A stretch of 64,000 nt of DNA from Actinomycetota bacterium (GTDB lineage Bacteria; Actinomycetota; Aquicultoria; Subteraquimicrobiales; Subteraquimicrobiaceae): assembly GCA_030018275.1 (NCBI GenBank), contig JASEGB010000001.1, forward strand, positions 68,618-132,617, written 5' to 3'. This document shows, in pieces, positions 17,438 to 26,776 of this stretch. How positions within the stretch are numbered: position 1 is the first letter of the stretch; each line of letters starts with the position of its first letter. Made by a program: the position numbers and the translations under genes. Below the pieces are notes generated by a model, which saw only the letters and a list, made by a program, of their open reading frames with translations, did not search any database and was not told the DNA's origin.

Positions 17438-18169
17438 TTACTTCTCCGAGGTCAAGCCTATCTCTATATCTCCGAAGGTTACAGCCTGGCTAAGGGATAT
17501 GAATCCCCTTTTATAGAGTTCGAGCAAGGCGATGAAAACCGTGACGATTTCGATTTTATCCTCAAGCTCACTGATCAAGGAGGCAAAGGTCTGGCTGCCT
17601 CTTCGATCCAGTTCCCCAAGCACAAAATCGATCTTTTCCTCCAGGTTTAAAATGATGGAGACAACAGGCGGCTCTTGCTCTTCTGCGATCTCGATGGTTT
17701 TTCTCGCCAATATGCCTCGCATCGCTTCGGTAAGATCTGCGACCGTGACCCCTCTTAGGTAATCCGGGAGAATCCGAGTAAATCTTTCCTCCAGATGCTC
17801 TCGACCGTAAAATCTTCTCTCAGCTTGGGCTCTCGCGGCTAATTCAAGAGAGACATTTTTAAATTTCTTGTATTCTAAGAGCCTGGCTATGAGAATATTC
17901 CGAGCCTGAGTGGGAGGGATTTCCTCCTCCCAATCCTCCTCCTCTGGAAGGAGATTAGAAGCCTTTATCTCAAGCAAAGTCGCGGCGACGAGTAAAAACT
18001 CGCTGGCGACTTCCAGATCCACATCCCTCATATGTTGTAAATAGGCTAGGTATTCTCGGGTAATTTTGGCGATGGGGATATCGCAAATATCTATTTCTTT
18101 CCGGGATATGAGATTGAGGAGTAAATCGAAAGGTCCCTCAAAAATCTCAAGCTTAACCTGATAACCCAT
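17438..18169 (-). CDS. scpA: Segregation and condensation protein A (kleisin)
   Basis: A 243-residue ScpA. The N-terminal motif VKLEIFEGPFDLLLNLISRKEIDI contacts the SMC neck, and the EFLLVAATLLEIKASNLLP segment is also a family hallmark. The C-terminal winged helix (FIALLELYKRGFISLSQ) binds the SMC head. It is the kleisin subunit of bacterial condensin. It lies 15 bp downstream of trpS and 3 bp upstream of scpB. Confidence 0.95.
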   Translation of the reverse strand: MGYQVKLEIFEGPFDLLLNLISRKEIDICDIPIAKITREYLAYLQHMRDVDLEVASEFLLVAATLLEIKASNLLPEEEDWEEEIPPTQARNILIARLLEYKKFKNVSLELAARAQAERRFYGREHLEERFTRILPDYLRGVTVADLTEAMRGILARKTIEIAEEQEPPVVSIILNLEEKIDFVLGELDRRGSQTFASLISELEDKIEIVTVFIALLELYKRGFISLSQAVTFGDIEIGLTSEK

Positions 18170-18184
18170 ATTAACACCACGGAC

Positions 18185-19165
18185 TCAAACATTAATTCTT
18201 CGACGGACTTCCCGCAGAGTAGCTCCGGCGATTGGGCGCGCCCTTTCAGCTCCCCGCTCCAAAATTGTACCAACCAGACCCGGCTCCCTCTCCAACTGGG
18301 TCCTCTTCTCTCTAAATTCGGCATGGAAGTCGCTGATCCTTTCGGCCAGAAGATCCTTGCAATCGGTGCACCCTCTCACTGCTTTCTCGCATTTCTCCCT
18401 TATGTCCTGAATTTCATGGGAACTGTACAGCTCATGTAGGGAAAAAACGAGGCAGATATCGGGATGTCCCAGATCGGTACGATAAACCCGCTGGGGATCG
18501 GTGATCGCCATCCTTATCTTTCTTCTGATTTCACTGGGCGAATCACTTAAATTGATGGCATTATTATAACTCTTGCTCATCTTCCGCCCATCGATTCCCA
18601 ATAGCTTTTTAATGGGAGAAAGAAGGGGCTGAGGTTCAGGGAAATAATCCCCGTATAAATTATTGAAGCGACGCACGATTTCCCGAGCGAGCTCGAGGTG
18701 GGGTAACTGATCCTCACCAACGGGAACAAATTCTCCATGATAAAGGATGATATCCGCCGTTTGAAGGACGGGATAACCCACAAATCCATGGGTTGCTATC
18801 TCCTTGCCCCTTAACTCACGTAGCTGTTCTTTGTAGGTTGGACAGCGCTCCAACCAAGCTAGAGGGGTGAGCATGGATAAATACAGACTTAACTCCGCCA
18901 CTTCGGGAACACTCGATTGCTTGAAAATCACACACTTTTCTGGATTAAGCCCTGCAGCAACCCAGTCTATTATCATTTCGTTTATATCCTCTTGTAAGCC
19001 CGCAACGTCATCGTATCTCGTGGTCAGGGCGTGCCAGTCCGCCACGAAGAAAAAGCATTCATATTCATCCTGCATACGAATCCAATTGGTCAAGGTACCA
19101 TGATAGTGGCCTAAATGTAATTTCCCAGTGGGGCGATAACCACTAACAACCCTGGCTACTTTCAT
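18185..19165 (-). CDS. trpS: Tryptophanyl-tRNA synthetase
   Basis: A 326-residue class Ic aminoacyl-tRNA synthetase that charges tRNA-Trp. The ATP-binding HIGH-like motif is HLGH at residues 17–20 (RPTGKLHLGHYHGTL), and the KMSKS loop is intact in GRKMSKSYNNAI. GEDQLPHLELAREI is the conserved substrate-site helix. The length is normal for bacterial TrpRS. It heads the trpS–scpA–scpB–rluB run. The 124 bp upstream shows no clear T-box. Confidence 0.96.
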   Translation of the reverse strand: MKVARVVSGYRPTGKLHLGHYHGTLTNWIRMQDEYECFFFVADWHALTTRYDDVAGLQEDINEMIIDWVAAGLNPEKCVIFKQSSVPEVAELSLYLSMLTPLAWLERCPTYKEQLRELRGKEIATHGFVGYPVLQTADIILYHGEFVPVGEDQLPHLELAREIVRRFNNLYGDYFPEPQPLLSPIKKLLGIDGRKMSKSYNNAINLSDSPSEIRRKIRMAITDPQRVYRTDLGHPDICLVFSLHELYSSHEIQDIREKCEKAVRGCTDCKDLLAERISDFHAEFREKRTQLEREPGLVGTILERGAERARPIAGATLREVRRRINV

Positions 19166-19289
19166 TTCTCCTCTCTAATATAATGATTAAAAAGATTTTA
19201 TTACATCCTGATCTTTATAGGATGTCTAATGCAATTCCCAGAAGTCCCCATGTACTACTTCAACATCTATTCTACAAGACCTTTCCCTT

Positions 19290-19910
19290 TCATCGCCAGG
19301 TAGCGCCGGGCAGGAAAAGCCCTAGAATGAGATCGATAATTGGAGTCAAAAAATAATCAAAAAGATAGCGAGGAAAGACGAACATCAAAAGAACCAGGAG
19401 TAACACCCCATACCTCTCAAGCCACCTGTAAAAAGAAAATCTACCGCTGGGGATAAATGCCGCCATTATCCTCGATCCATCCAAGGGAGGAATGGGTATT
19501 AGATTAAATACCCCCAGGGCTACATTGATTAGAACTATATAGAAAAAGATCGAATAACCGAGACCACTGGGGATAAAACCCGATTTCACCAGGAAGCTGG
19601 CAACAAAAGCGGTGATAAAATTGGCCATCGGTCCAGCCAGTCCCACGTACATCATATCCCTTTTAGGATTTTCAAAATATGCCGGGTTGACGGGTACTGG
19701 CTTTGCCCAGCCGATGTGGAATATGAGAAGCATGAGCGTTCCCAGGGGATCCAGATGGTGGATGGGATTCAAGGAAAGCCTTCCCGCATGGCGAGCGGTT
19801 GGATCGCCTAGCATTTCAGCCACTTTGCCATGAGCATATTCATGAACGGTAACGGCGATGAGCAAAGCTGGTACTACGAGTACGAGCTCCAGTAAACTTC
19901 CCAATTTCAC
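19290..19910 (-). CDS. Site-2 protease family membrane metalloprotease (M50)
   Basis: A 206-residue membrane protein of the short M50/S2P group. The zinc-binding HEYAH motif is at residues 23–27 (VTVHEYAHGKVAEMLGD) in the first helix, and the third ligand is Asp144 in NLIPIPPLDGSR. GWAKPVPVNPAYF is typical of this subfamily, with four to five helices. It cleaves helices inside the membrane; the substrate is unknown. There is no PDZ domain, unlike RseP. Its start overlaps the cysK stop by 4 bp. Confidence 0.93.
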   Translation of the reverse strand: MKLGSLLELVLVVPALLIAVTVHEYAHGKVAEMLGDPTARHAGRLSLNPIHHLDPLGTLMLLIFHIGWAKPVPVNPAYFENPKRDMMYVGLAGPMANFITAFVASFLVKSGFIPSGLGYSIFFYIVLINVALGVFNLIPIPPLDGSRIMAAFIPSGRFSFYRWLERYGVLLLVLLMFVFPRYLFDYFLTPIIDLILGLFLPGATWR

Positions 19911-20791
19911 ACCTCAAAGAGTTCCGTGCTCAGATACTTCTCGCCACAGTCGGGGAAAATTACTACCAAAACACCATCATCCATCATCTCGGCCTGCCTC
20001 ATTGCCTCAAACATGGCAGCTCCTGAAGACATACCCACAAAAAGTCCTTCCTCTTTGGCCAGTCGTCTTGCCGTGGCAAAAGCATCCTCATCCGTAACTT
20101 TGGCTATGTCATCTATCATCTCGCTGTTAAATATGGCAGGAATGAATCCCTCACCCAGACATTTCAATCCCTGTATCTTCGATTTGCGATAGGGCTCAAC
20201 GCCGATTATTTTTACCCTGGGGTTGCTTTCCCTCAATCTTTTGCCCGCACCCATTATGGTTCCACTGGTGCCGATTCCGGCGACGAAGACATCCACCTGT
20301 CCCACCTGCTCAAGAATTTCTTTACCAGTCGTCTCGTAATGAGCCAATACATTGTTTGGATTGGCGAATTGATCGGGCATGAAATATCTTGGATCCTTGG
20401 CCAATCTTCTTGCCTCTTCATATGCTCCTGATACACCAGCTTCCCCCGGAGTCAGGATCAACTCCACACCATAAGCTCTTAAAACCTTCCTCCGTTCGAT
20501 GCTCATGCTCTCGGGCATCACGATTTGAACCCTGTACCCCTTGATTCTCCCAACGATAGCCAGACCAATACCCGTATTTCCGCTTGTGGCTTCAACTATG
20601 ATCTTGTCCTTGGTTAATTCGCCGGTTTCTTCCGCTTTCTCGATCATGTATTTGGCAATGCGATCTTTCACTGAACCGCCCGGATTAAAGCCCTCAAGCT
20701 TGGCATAAATCGTTACCTTGGGGTTCGGATTCATCCTATTGATCCTCACCACGGGGGTATTGCCAATCAATTCCAATACATTCCTTGCCAC
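19907..20791 (-). CDS. cysK: Cysteine synthase (O-acetylserine sulfhydrylase)
   Basis: A 294-residue PLP-dependent enzyme of fold type II. The PLP lysine is Lys42 in NPGGSVKDRIA. The substrate loop TSGNTG is at 69–74, and the phosphate-binding GTSGTIMG and a SSGAAMFEA segment are present. It makes cysteine from O-acetylserine and sulfide. Ending near LSTELFE, it is slightly shorter than typical CysK. No cysE lies nearby. O-phosphoserine use is possible but not testable by eye. Confidence 0.93.
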   Translation of the reverse strand: MARNVLELIGNTPVVRINRMNPNPKVTIYAKLEGFNPGGSVKDRIAKYMIEKAEETGELTKDKIIVEATSGNTGIGLAIVGRIKGYRVQIVMPESMSIERRKVLRAYGVELILTPGEAGVSGAYEEARRLAKDPRYFMPDQFANPNNVLAHYETTGKEILEQVGQVDVFVAGIGTSGTIMGAGKRLRESNPRVKIIGVEPYRKSKIQGLKCLGEGFIPAIFNSEMIDDIAKVTDEDAFATARRLAKEEGLFVGMSSGAAMFEAMRQAEMMDDGVLVVIFPDCGEKYLSTELFEV

Positions 20792-20840
20792 AGCAACCTC
20801 CTGGCAATCGATTTCAAAATCTTCACGTTTCCCCGCTTGC

Positions 20841-21161
20841 TCATCTACCCTTTTTATTTTCGGTGATTATATCACAAACTAAAGGTCTAGGTTGAGGTCT
20901 TTCATCGGAAATTATGATCGCCTCTTTTAAGATGGAAATCGCCTTTTGCAGCTTACTGTAGTTGTTGGCATGAATTTTGATGGTTTCTTCCTCATTTAAT
21001 CCTCTGATGTATGCAGCCATAAGAAATGCAGACATCTGATAGTCCGGGATATCGCCCTCAACAAAGCCTTGAACCATGAAATCGATCTCTTCTGCATTAA
21101 GCCTTAATCCATCTCCCTTTCTAGCTATAATATCGCATGCCCTCATCATCAACTCTCCCAA
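20841..21161 (-). pseudogene. Truncated pyrimidine-nucleoside phosphorylase (N-terminal remnant)
   Basis: A 106-residue frame whose first 60 residues match the N-terminal helical domain of pyrimidine-nucleoside or thymidine phosphorylase (MRACDIIARKGDGLRLNAEE, DFMVQGFVEGDIPDYQMSAFL). The homologous part ends at about residue 62, and the remaining 44 residues look unrelated. The phosphate- and nucleoside-binding domains are missing; a full enzyme is about 430 residues. It sits beside deoB, the usual partner in nucleoside salvage, so a salvage operon has decayed here. Confidence 0.75.
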
Positions 21162-21358
21162 ACATCAATCAAAGCAAAACTCAAAGGTCTTCTCATAAAA
21201 TCCTCATAAAAATTGCTTTATTCTAATATTCTTAAGAACATTGGAATATGGCAATCAGCCAGGGTTAATGATTCAAGTTAATAGTCACCATCAAGAGCTT
21301 GTATTAGCTTTTTGAGTCGAGGTTTGAACATGGCCGCTGCCAATCATCATCTAAACTG

Positions 21359-21379
21359 TTATCACCTACGCGGTGATAA
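21359..21379. repeat. 21-bp palindromic repeat, copy 2
   Basis: TTATCACC-TACGC-GGTGATAA, the exact reverse complement of the copy at 16095–16115, lies about 17 bp past the deoB stop. The pair brackets the rluB–scpB–scpA–trpS–M50–cysK segment in opposite orientation. The rest of the 234-bp gap to the phosphorylase remnant shows no gene. Confidence 0.55.
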
Positions 21380-21395
21380 ATGGTTTTTGAGGTTA

Positions 21396-22628
21396 TCACA
21401 GTCTTAATATCTGCTTTAAAAAGCTGGTTCCCTCAACTGGTGCCTCGAATCCTAGCAGGTCAGCTACTGTTTTGCCTACATCGGCGAAGGTTTTGCGAAT
21501 CCCCAAATTTACCCCAGTTTTGATTTGTTCTCCATAGACCAAAACGGGTGCATATTCCCGAGAGTGGTCGGTACTTGGAGTGGTGGGGTCACAACCGTGA
21601 TCTGCCGTAAAGATCAAAACGTCCTCCGACGTCAATGCGTCTAGAATTTCGGGGATGCGGGCATCCACCTCTTCTAACCCCTTCGCATACCCAAGGGGAT
21701 TATTTCTATGACCCCAGAGCATATCGAAGTCGACTAAATTGGCGAAGATGATACCAGCCGCGATGCGGTGCATATACTCGAGGATCTTGTTTATCACATC
21801 CATATTGTTTTCGGTGTGCTGACATTCGGTTATACCTCTATATCCAAATATCTCCCCTATTTTTCCAACGGCATAAACTCTTACTCCACCATCCAAGGCG
21901 TAATCCAAAACAGTTTTGGTTGGAGGTTTAAGGGAAAAATCCTTGCGGCGATGGGTTCTCATAAAGCTCCCTGGTTCCCCCAGAAATGGGCGGGCAATCA
22001 CCCGTCCCACATTATGCTTTCCCTTAAGTATCTCCCGAGCCACCTCGCACATATCATAAAGCTCAGGTACAGGTATAACTTCCTCATGGGCGGCGATTTG
22101 AAAGACGCTGTCCGCAGAAGTATAAACGATGGGGTAGCCGGTACGCAAGTGCTCCTCACCCAACTTTTTTATTATCTCCGTCCCAGAAGCCGGTTTATTA
22201 CCCAGTATCCTCCGCCCAATCCTTCGCTGAAATTCCTCAATGATTTCGGGGGGAAAACCTCGGGGATACGTGGGAAAGGGTTTGGGCAGGTACAATCCCA
22301 TGAGTTCCCAATGGCCCGTGGTGGTATCCTTTCCCGCGGATCTTTCGATCATCTTGCCATAGGATGCCAGTGGATTTTCCGAAGGGGGAACACCCTCAAC
22401 GGGGATGATATTCCCGATTCCAAATCCTTGAAACCACGGAAGATGCAGACCCCAAACCGCCCTGGCAGTATTTCCCAAGGTGTTACTCCCCTCATCCCCA
22501 TATCTGTGGGCATCGGGAAGTTCCCCCACTCCCACGCTATCGAGAATGGTTATGATGACTCTTTCGATTCGTACCAAACTTTTTTCCCTTTTAACTGCTA
22601 CATTATCTGGCACGCGGGTGAGTCTCAA
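21396..22628 (-). CDS. deoB: Phosphopentomutase
   Basis: A 410-residue alkaline-phosphatase-superfamily mutase that interconverts (deoxy)ribose 1- and 5-phosphates. The metal-binding N-terminus [13 protein letters not shown], the [10 protein letters not shown] active-site threonine segment, [13 protein letters not shown] and [19 protein letters not shown] are all present. The TTG start at 22628 has a strong AAAGGAGAT ribosome site and overlaps xerD by 26 bp. A second TTG at 22577 (AGGGA upstream) would give a more typical N-terminus. It works with nucleoside phosphorylases, but the adjacent one is broken. Confidence 0.94.
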   Translation of the reverse strand: MRLTRVPDNVAVKREKSLVRIERVIITILDSVGVGELPDAHRYGDEGSNTLGNTARAVWGLHLPWFQGFGIGNIIPVEGVPPSENPLASYGKMIERSAGKDTTTGHWELMGLYLPKPFPTYPRGFPPEIIEEFQRRIGRRILGNKPASGTEIIKKLGEEHLRTGYPIVYTSADSVFQIAAHEEVIPVPELYDMCEVAREILKGKHNVGRVIARPFLGEPGSFMRTHRRKDFSLKPPTKTVLDYALDGGVRVYAVGKIGEIFGYRGITECQHTENNMDVINKILEYMHRIAAGIIFANLVDFDMLWGHRNNPLGYAKGLEEVDARIPEILDALTSEDVLIFTADHGCDPTTPSTDHSREYAPVLVYGEQIKTGVNLGIRKTFADVGKTVADLLGFEAPVEGTSFLKQILRL

Positions 22629-23487
22629 GGTAAATCTCCTTTAAATCCTGGCGGGTAAGACTGGTATAGATTTGAGTGGTGGAGATGAAGGCATGCCCCA
22701 ACATCTCCTGTACGGCTCGAAGGTCCGCGCCCGCCTCAAGGAGATGGGTAGCAAAGGAATGTCTCAGCGTATGAGGGTGAATATTCTTCAGACCAACTTG
22801 AACCGCATATTTCTTGAGGATGTTCCAACATCCTTGACGAGTGAGGCGCCTTCCGCGAGCATTCACGAATAACGCAGGTATACGAAATACTTTGACTAAT
22901 TTAGGTCGCCCCTGCCTCACATAGTTTGATAAAGCTTCGAGGGCGTAAGTTCCCAAGGGGACTATTCTTTCCTTCGAGCCCTTCCCCATACATCTTACAC
23001 ACCCCTCTTTGAAATCCACATCATCGAGATCCATGGCCACCAGTTCAGAAACTCTTACCCCCGAAGCGTACAAAACCTCCAAAATTGCTTTGTCCCTAAG
23101 CTTAAGCGGATCTTGACCTTTGGGCTGAGTGAGCAACATTTCTACCTCCTCAACGGAGAGAACGAAGGGAAGCTTCTTGGAAGTTTTTGGAAATCTAAGA
23201 TCAAGGGTGGGGAAGTTCTCCGTTAACCCCTCTCGAACCAAAAATTTATGGAAGGTTTTAATGGCAGCGACCTTTCGAGAAATACTTGAAGGTGATAATT
23301 CTTCCTTGAGGGTGGCCAGAAAATTTATGATATCCGTACGGGATATCTCGTCGGGGGAAGAAATCCCCTTGTCACGAAGGAAGCCCATATAACCATAAAG
23401 ATCCCGTTCATATGCTTGGAGGGTGTTTTGGGCTAAACCCTTTTCCACGCTGAGGTAATTGAGGTATTCGCGTATTAATTCTTCCAT
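22603..23487 (-). CDS. xerD: Tyrosine recombinase XerD
   Basis: A 294-residue Xer recombinase resolving chromosome dimers at dif. Counting from the ATG at 23487, the catalytic residues are Arg145 (ASGVRVSEL), Lys169 (GKGSKER), His239 and Arg242 (HPHTLRHS), His265 (LGHAFIS) and nucleophile Tyr274. The N-terminal SAM-like domain ([17 protein letters not shown]) is complete. ATG at 23487 with AAGGA upstream is preferred over a TTG at 23508. No mobile element is attached, and it is operonic with deoB, so it is the housekeeping enzyme. Confidence 0.94.
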   Translation of the reverse strand: MEELIREYLNYLSVEKGLAQNTLQAYERDLYGYMGFLRDKGISSPDEISRTDIINFLATLKEELSPSSISRKVAAIKTFHKFLVREGLTENFPTLDLRFPKTSKKLPFVLSVEEVEMLLTQPKGQDPLKLRDKAILEVLYASGVRVSELVAMDLDDVDFKEGCVRCMGKGSKERIVPLGTYALEALSNYVRQGRPKLVKVFRIPALFVNARGRRLTRQGCWNILKKYAVQVGLKNIHPHTLRHSFATHLLEAGADLRAVQEMLGHAFISTTQIYTSLTRQDLKEIYLETHPRAR

Positions 23488-23517
23488 TACTGCATCCTTG
23501 AGTAGCAAAGTCCTTGG

Positions 23518-24063
23518 TTATGACCGCAAATGCTTCTCAGCAAGAGAAAGACCGATGATCGTTTTGCCATCCCTTATTTCCCCCGAGGAAATCATATCCA
23601 ATGCATTTCGTAGCGGTATTTTGACCACTTTCATTTCCAGCTCCTCCCCTCCTTCAGGCTGCACGGAACCCTCCTCCAAATCCGTAGCCAAATAAAGGTG
23701 GAAGAACTCATCGCTATAGCCAGGGGTCGTGTAAAACTGGGCGAGTTTAATCATCCGCCCACACTTATTCCCCGTTTCCTCCCTCAATTCTCTGATGGCA
23801 CACTGGAGAGGATCTTCACAACCACTCAATTTACCAGCGGGTATCTCCAAAAGGAAATCTCCTATGGGATGGCGATACTGCTTGACCAGAATAACCTCAT
23901 TCTGCTCATTCAAGGGAACTATACCCACTGCGCCCTTGTGCTTTACCACCTCTCTCTCACAAACGGATCCATGGGGTAATCTCACTTGATCCACAATTAA
24001 GGTTAAAATTTTGCCCTTGAATTTGACCTCCGATTTTATAACCCTATACCTGGTACGATCCAC
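23518..24063 (-). CDS. nudF: NUDIX hydrolase, ADP-ribose pyrophosphatase type
   Basis: A 181-residue NUDIX protein. The Nudix box runs from Gly77 to Gly98 with Glu83 and the RELREET core, so the Mg2+ ligands are intact. The upstream LVKQYRHPIGDFLLEIPAGKL is diagnostic for the ADP-ribose/NudF subgroup. It hydrolyses ADP-ribose to AMP and ribose 5-phosphate. It lies 31 bp upstream of xerD. The region ahead of its start is occupied by a repeat and an IS element, which may alter its promoter. Confidence 0.92.
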   Translation of the reverse strand: MDRTRYRVIKSEVKFKGKILTLIVDQVRLPHGSVCEREVVKHKGAVGIVPLNEQNEVILVKQYRHPIGDFLLEIPAGKLSGCEDPLQCAIRELREETGNKCGRMIKLAQFYTTPGYSDEFFHLYLATDLEEGSVQPEGGEELEMKVVKIPLRNALDMISSGEIRDGKTIIGLSLAEKHLRS

Positions 24064-24156
24064 GCTTTTCCTCCCCCATATAAAATAATCTATTATAGGC
24101 TAGACATAAATGCCTGAGGTAGACGAAGCTCTTTTTACTACAACAACGGCGTTATC

Positions 24157-24164
24157 TCAAATTA
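24157..24164. repeat. Target-site duplication, left
   Basis: TCAAATTA occurs immediately outside the left end of the insertion sequence and again at 25555–25562, immediately outside the right end. Confidence 0.85.
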
Positions 24165-25554
24165 CTGTAGTTTGGCAAAAAATTAGCTAAAAGGAACAAA
24201 ACCACTGATGTGGAAAACCTCCAGAAAGTGAAAAGTGAATATTGATAGCAAACAACAATCCACCTTCTGGAGGCAGCTTCCATGATAGCAAAAATCGCAG
24301 GACCATCAAAGCATTTACTGGAATTCCTTTTAGCTCTCAATCTTAGACTCACCAAGCCTCAATTTAGACATTTAAGAGAGGTAGTGGATGCATTGATAGT
24401 TTGCGAAGCACCCAAAACCTTAACACAATTGAATCGACAGTTAATGGAAAAAAGAGACCCTTATGCATTAGCCGACTTCTTCACTTATAGCCCTTGGGAC
24501 TGTGAGGATGTCCAATCAAAGATCAAAAAGTCCTTGATAGATTCCGCTTTAAAGGATAATTCCTCTGAATCCAAGGTCATCCTGATCTCAATTGATGATT
24601 CCATGACCAAAAAACCGAAGACAAGCAAGCATTTTGAACCAGTTGATTTTCACTTCAACCACACAGAAGGGCTCTCGTCTTTTGGGCTTTCCTTTCTAAC
24701 CATGCATGTTAAGATCGGCAAGCACTCCTACCTCATTGACCTGAGGCCATACTTGAAAGAAAGGACGGTTCGCAAGTTAAACAGGAAGCGTCCCAAAGAG
24801 AAAAGAGTAAAGTTTAGGACCAAATATTCTTTAGCCAAAGAGATGCTTGCTGATTTAGAACCACTCCTCCCCAAGGACAATCAGATCTATGTTCTCTTCG
24901 ATAGCTGGTATGCCTCAGCTAAGTTGATCAAATTCTGTTTCCGCAAAGGTTTTAATGTCATCTGCAGGATCAAACATAACCGAAAGATTAACGGTAAGAG
25001 GGTCTCATCTTATGCCAAGCGCTTAAGGAACAAGAGCTTTAACAAAGTGATGTTGAGCTCCGCTACCCACCTCACATCCACTTTTAAGGGCTTCATAAAC
25101 GATTTCGGTGAGGAGGTTAAGGTGATCATCTCAAAAAGGCACCCCCGGGATAGATACCCGGAGTACTTCTTGTCGACAGATACCTCCCTTAAAGCAAAAG
25201 AAGTGCTGAATTACTATGAGAGGCGCTGGCAAGTAGAGATCGACCATCTTTACCTTAAGACTCGGTTGGGTTTGGGAGACTTCAGGCTAAGAACGGTTGA
25301 GGGCATCACCAAATACCTAACCCTTTGTCTTCTAGCCTTAGCTTATCTTCAGCATCGTTTGGTTAAGGACGCTCGACTCAAAAACATCTCTCAAGTAATC
25401 TTCAAACATCGCCAGGAACACTTCCAGCTGTTTCTAAAAGAGGTCTGCAAGATGACTCTTGAAAAAGTTCTCTTGAACCAGCACTTGAAAGATTTATGCC
25501 AAAGGCAGCGTGATATTCATTTGTGAATGAGCAATTAAATTTGCCAAACTATAG
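24165..25554 (+). mobile_element. Intact IS4-superfamily insertion sequence (1390 bp)
   Basis: The element starts CTGTAGTTTGGCAAA and ends with the inverted form of CTATAGTTTGGCAAA, giving terminal inverted repeats that match at 14 of 15 bases. It is flanked by identical 8-bp copies of TCAAATTA. It carries a single full-length transposase on the plus strand, opposite to all neighbouring genes. Perfect target duplications and an intact gene mean a recent insertion. A transposon database would be needed to name the family branch. Confidence 0.92.
24282..25526 (+). CDS. DDE transposase, IS4-superfamily (YREK type)
   Basis: A 414-residue transposase. The catalytic acidic residues are visible: Asp105/Asp106 in ISIDDSMTK, Asp207 in LFDSWYAS, and Glu319 in the signature Y312-(2)-R315-(3)-E319-(6)-K326 (YYERRWQVEIDHLYLK). 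This is the exact YREK spacing of the IS4 group. The length is normal and the frame uninterrupted, so it is probably active. It is the only convincing plus-strand gene in the window. IS701 or an unclassified neighbour family cannot be ruled out. Confidence 0.93.
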   Translation: MIAKIAGPSKHLLEFLLALNLRLTKPQFRHLREVVDALIVCEAPKTLTQLNRQLMEKRDPYALADFFTYSPWDCEDVQSKIKKSLIDSALKDNSSESKVILISIDDSMTKKPKTSKHFEPVDFHFNHTEGLSSFGLSFLTMHVKIGKHSYLIDLRPYLKERTVRKLNRKRPKEKRVKFRTKYSLAKEMLADLEPLLPKDNQIYVLFDSWYASAKLIKFCFRKGFNVICRIKHNRKINGKRVSSYAKRLRNKSFNKVMLSSATHLTSTFKGFINDFGEEVKVIISKRHPRDRYPEYFLSTDTSLKAKEVLNYYERRWQVEIDHLYLKTRLGLGDFRLRTVEGITKYLTLCLLALAYLQHRLVKDARLKNISQVIFKHRQEHFQLFLKEVCKMTLEKVLLNQHLKDLCQRQRDIHL

Positions 25555-25661
25555 TCAAATTAAATTCTAATTTCCAAATACTAAGAATTTAGAATTTCGG
25601 ATTTAGGATTTGGACTTAAAGGTTGTCAAACTACTTTCTGAAATTATGTCTAGGGTATAGT

Positions 25662-26744
25662 TTATTTTAACAAGCTAAGGGCGTATATGCCAGCAGCTCC
25701 CGCAGCCTGAAAGAATTCAGGTTCCTCTTCAATGCCACGACCCATGGTGGTCACATCATCAAAACCAAACCTTTTCAAGGCTTCAAGGGTCACACCATTT
25801 TCGATTATTTCGATCCGGTGTTTGGAAGCTATACCGGATTCCTTGAGTTTATGCAAAACCATTTCCATTTTTCCCCGAGACATTCTGGGCAGAGTAACCA
25901 CACAGGAAACGAGTGCTCCCTTGGAAAGGGCGGTGATGGTGTGGTGGCTTACCCCAATATGGCGAGCTCGCTTATCCTTAAAACCGATTCGAGGAATGGC
26001 GATAGGACATCCATTAAGAGAGGCAACGGCATTTATGATTTGTCCCTGCTCCATAGCGCTGAATCCCATGTGGGTATCAGTTCCCACGGTACCCGGTCCC
26101 ATTATCACCACTGTGATATCGGTTTGGATGACTACTCTACACGCAATCAGACCACTGAAGATATTAACGGCCTCAAGATCTCCACCAAAGGCGTGACCTA
26201 TGGTTACCGTTGCATCCAACAATTTTAAACTTTTCAGTTTATGAACCAAATTACTGAAGGCGATGGGTAACGCGGCTCCATCGGTCATGATATATGCCAT
26301 CTTCGCCTTACCGTTAATCGCCTTCACCGTTGTCACCACTGCCGGAAGCTGACTATGGAGAGTTCCCACGATAACGGGCATTCCCTCTAAGTTCATGCTT
26401 TCCCTCATCAACTGGTGAAAGGGGCTTTCCTGTTCCTCCACGGATAGACATCTGAGCTGGAGAGGCGTATATCTGAGCTTCATTATATGCCCGGGGTGTT
26501 GGAGAGAAGTTGATCTATGGCCATAATTCCACAGCACGAAGTGTTTCCCGCCCGTACCCAACTCCAACTCCACAGCTGTGGTGTTAAGAACCACTTTGTC
26601 GCCGGGTTTGATATCGCCCGTTAATTGATCATAGTTTATAGCCCTCGAAATCTCACCTTCAAGTTCAACCTTAACTTCTGTGAGATCATTCCTTCGATTT
26701 ATGACCTCTAAGACCTTAGCTTCCTTGAAGCTGATGGTTCCCAA
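25662..26744 (-). CDS. DUF3866 family protein, function unknown
   Basis: A 360-residue protein recognised as DUF3866 by its N-terminal beta-rich part (INYDQLTGDIKPGDKVVLN, LGTGGKHFVLWNYGH), followed by HIMKLRYTPLQ and a Rossmann-like region (MAYIMTDGAALPIAFSNLV). GPGTVGTDTHMGFSAMEQG and HHTITALSKG are further conserved blocks. The family is common in Actinomycetota and Firmicutes and has no assigned activity. It is operonic with the PepT-like peptidase (32 bp gap), so a link to peptide or cofactor turnover is conceivable but unproven. Confidence 0.85.
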   Translation of the reverse strand: MGTISFKEAKVLEVINRRNDLTEVKVELEGEISRAINYDQLTGDIKPGDKVVLNTTAVELELGTGGKHFVLWNYGHRSTSLQHPGHIMKLRYTPLQLRCLSVEEQESPFHQLMRESMNLEGMPVIVGTLHSQLPAVVTTVKAINGKAKMAYIMTDGAALPIAFSNLVHKLKSLKLLDATVTIGHAFGGDLEAVNIFSGLIACRVVIQTDITVVIMGPGTVGTDTHMGFSAMEQGQIINAVASLNGCPIAIPRIGFKDKRARHIGVSHHTITALSKGALVSCVVTLPRMSRGKMEMVLHKLKESGIASKHRIEIIENGVTLEALKRFGFDDVTTMGRGIEEEPEFFQAAGAAGIYALSLLK

Positions 26745-26776
26745 CTTACCTTCATCCCCACACAGTTTTCTATCCT

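Larger units (their letters stand above)
24098..25655. repeat. MITE-like repeat copy 1, split by an IS element
   Basis: The outer parts (24098–24164 and about 25563–25655, about 160 bp in all) match the 200-bp repeat at 49731–49930. One end shares GGCTAGACATAAAT and GAAGCTCTTTTT; the other, on the minus strand, shares CTAGACATAATTTCA and a run of AAATCCTAAAT/AAATTCTAAAT units. The ends are inverted copies of TAGACATAA. No coding capacity is seen. The copy is inverted relative to the other one. The IS4-superfamily element is nested inside it, so the repeat is older. Confidence 0.7.

Noticed and set aside
19166-19289. T-box leader upstream of trpS
   Set aside because: No T-box consensus or terminator/antiterminator pair is visible on the minus strand upstream of the trpS start; the gap facing the M50 gene holds nothing recognisable.
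21768-22658. Plus-strand open frame of about 296 codons
   Set aside because: Antisense to deoB and the end of xerD, with no ribosome site or known motif; a codon-bias shadow.
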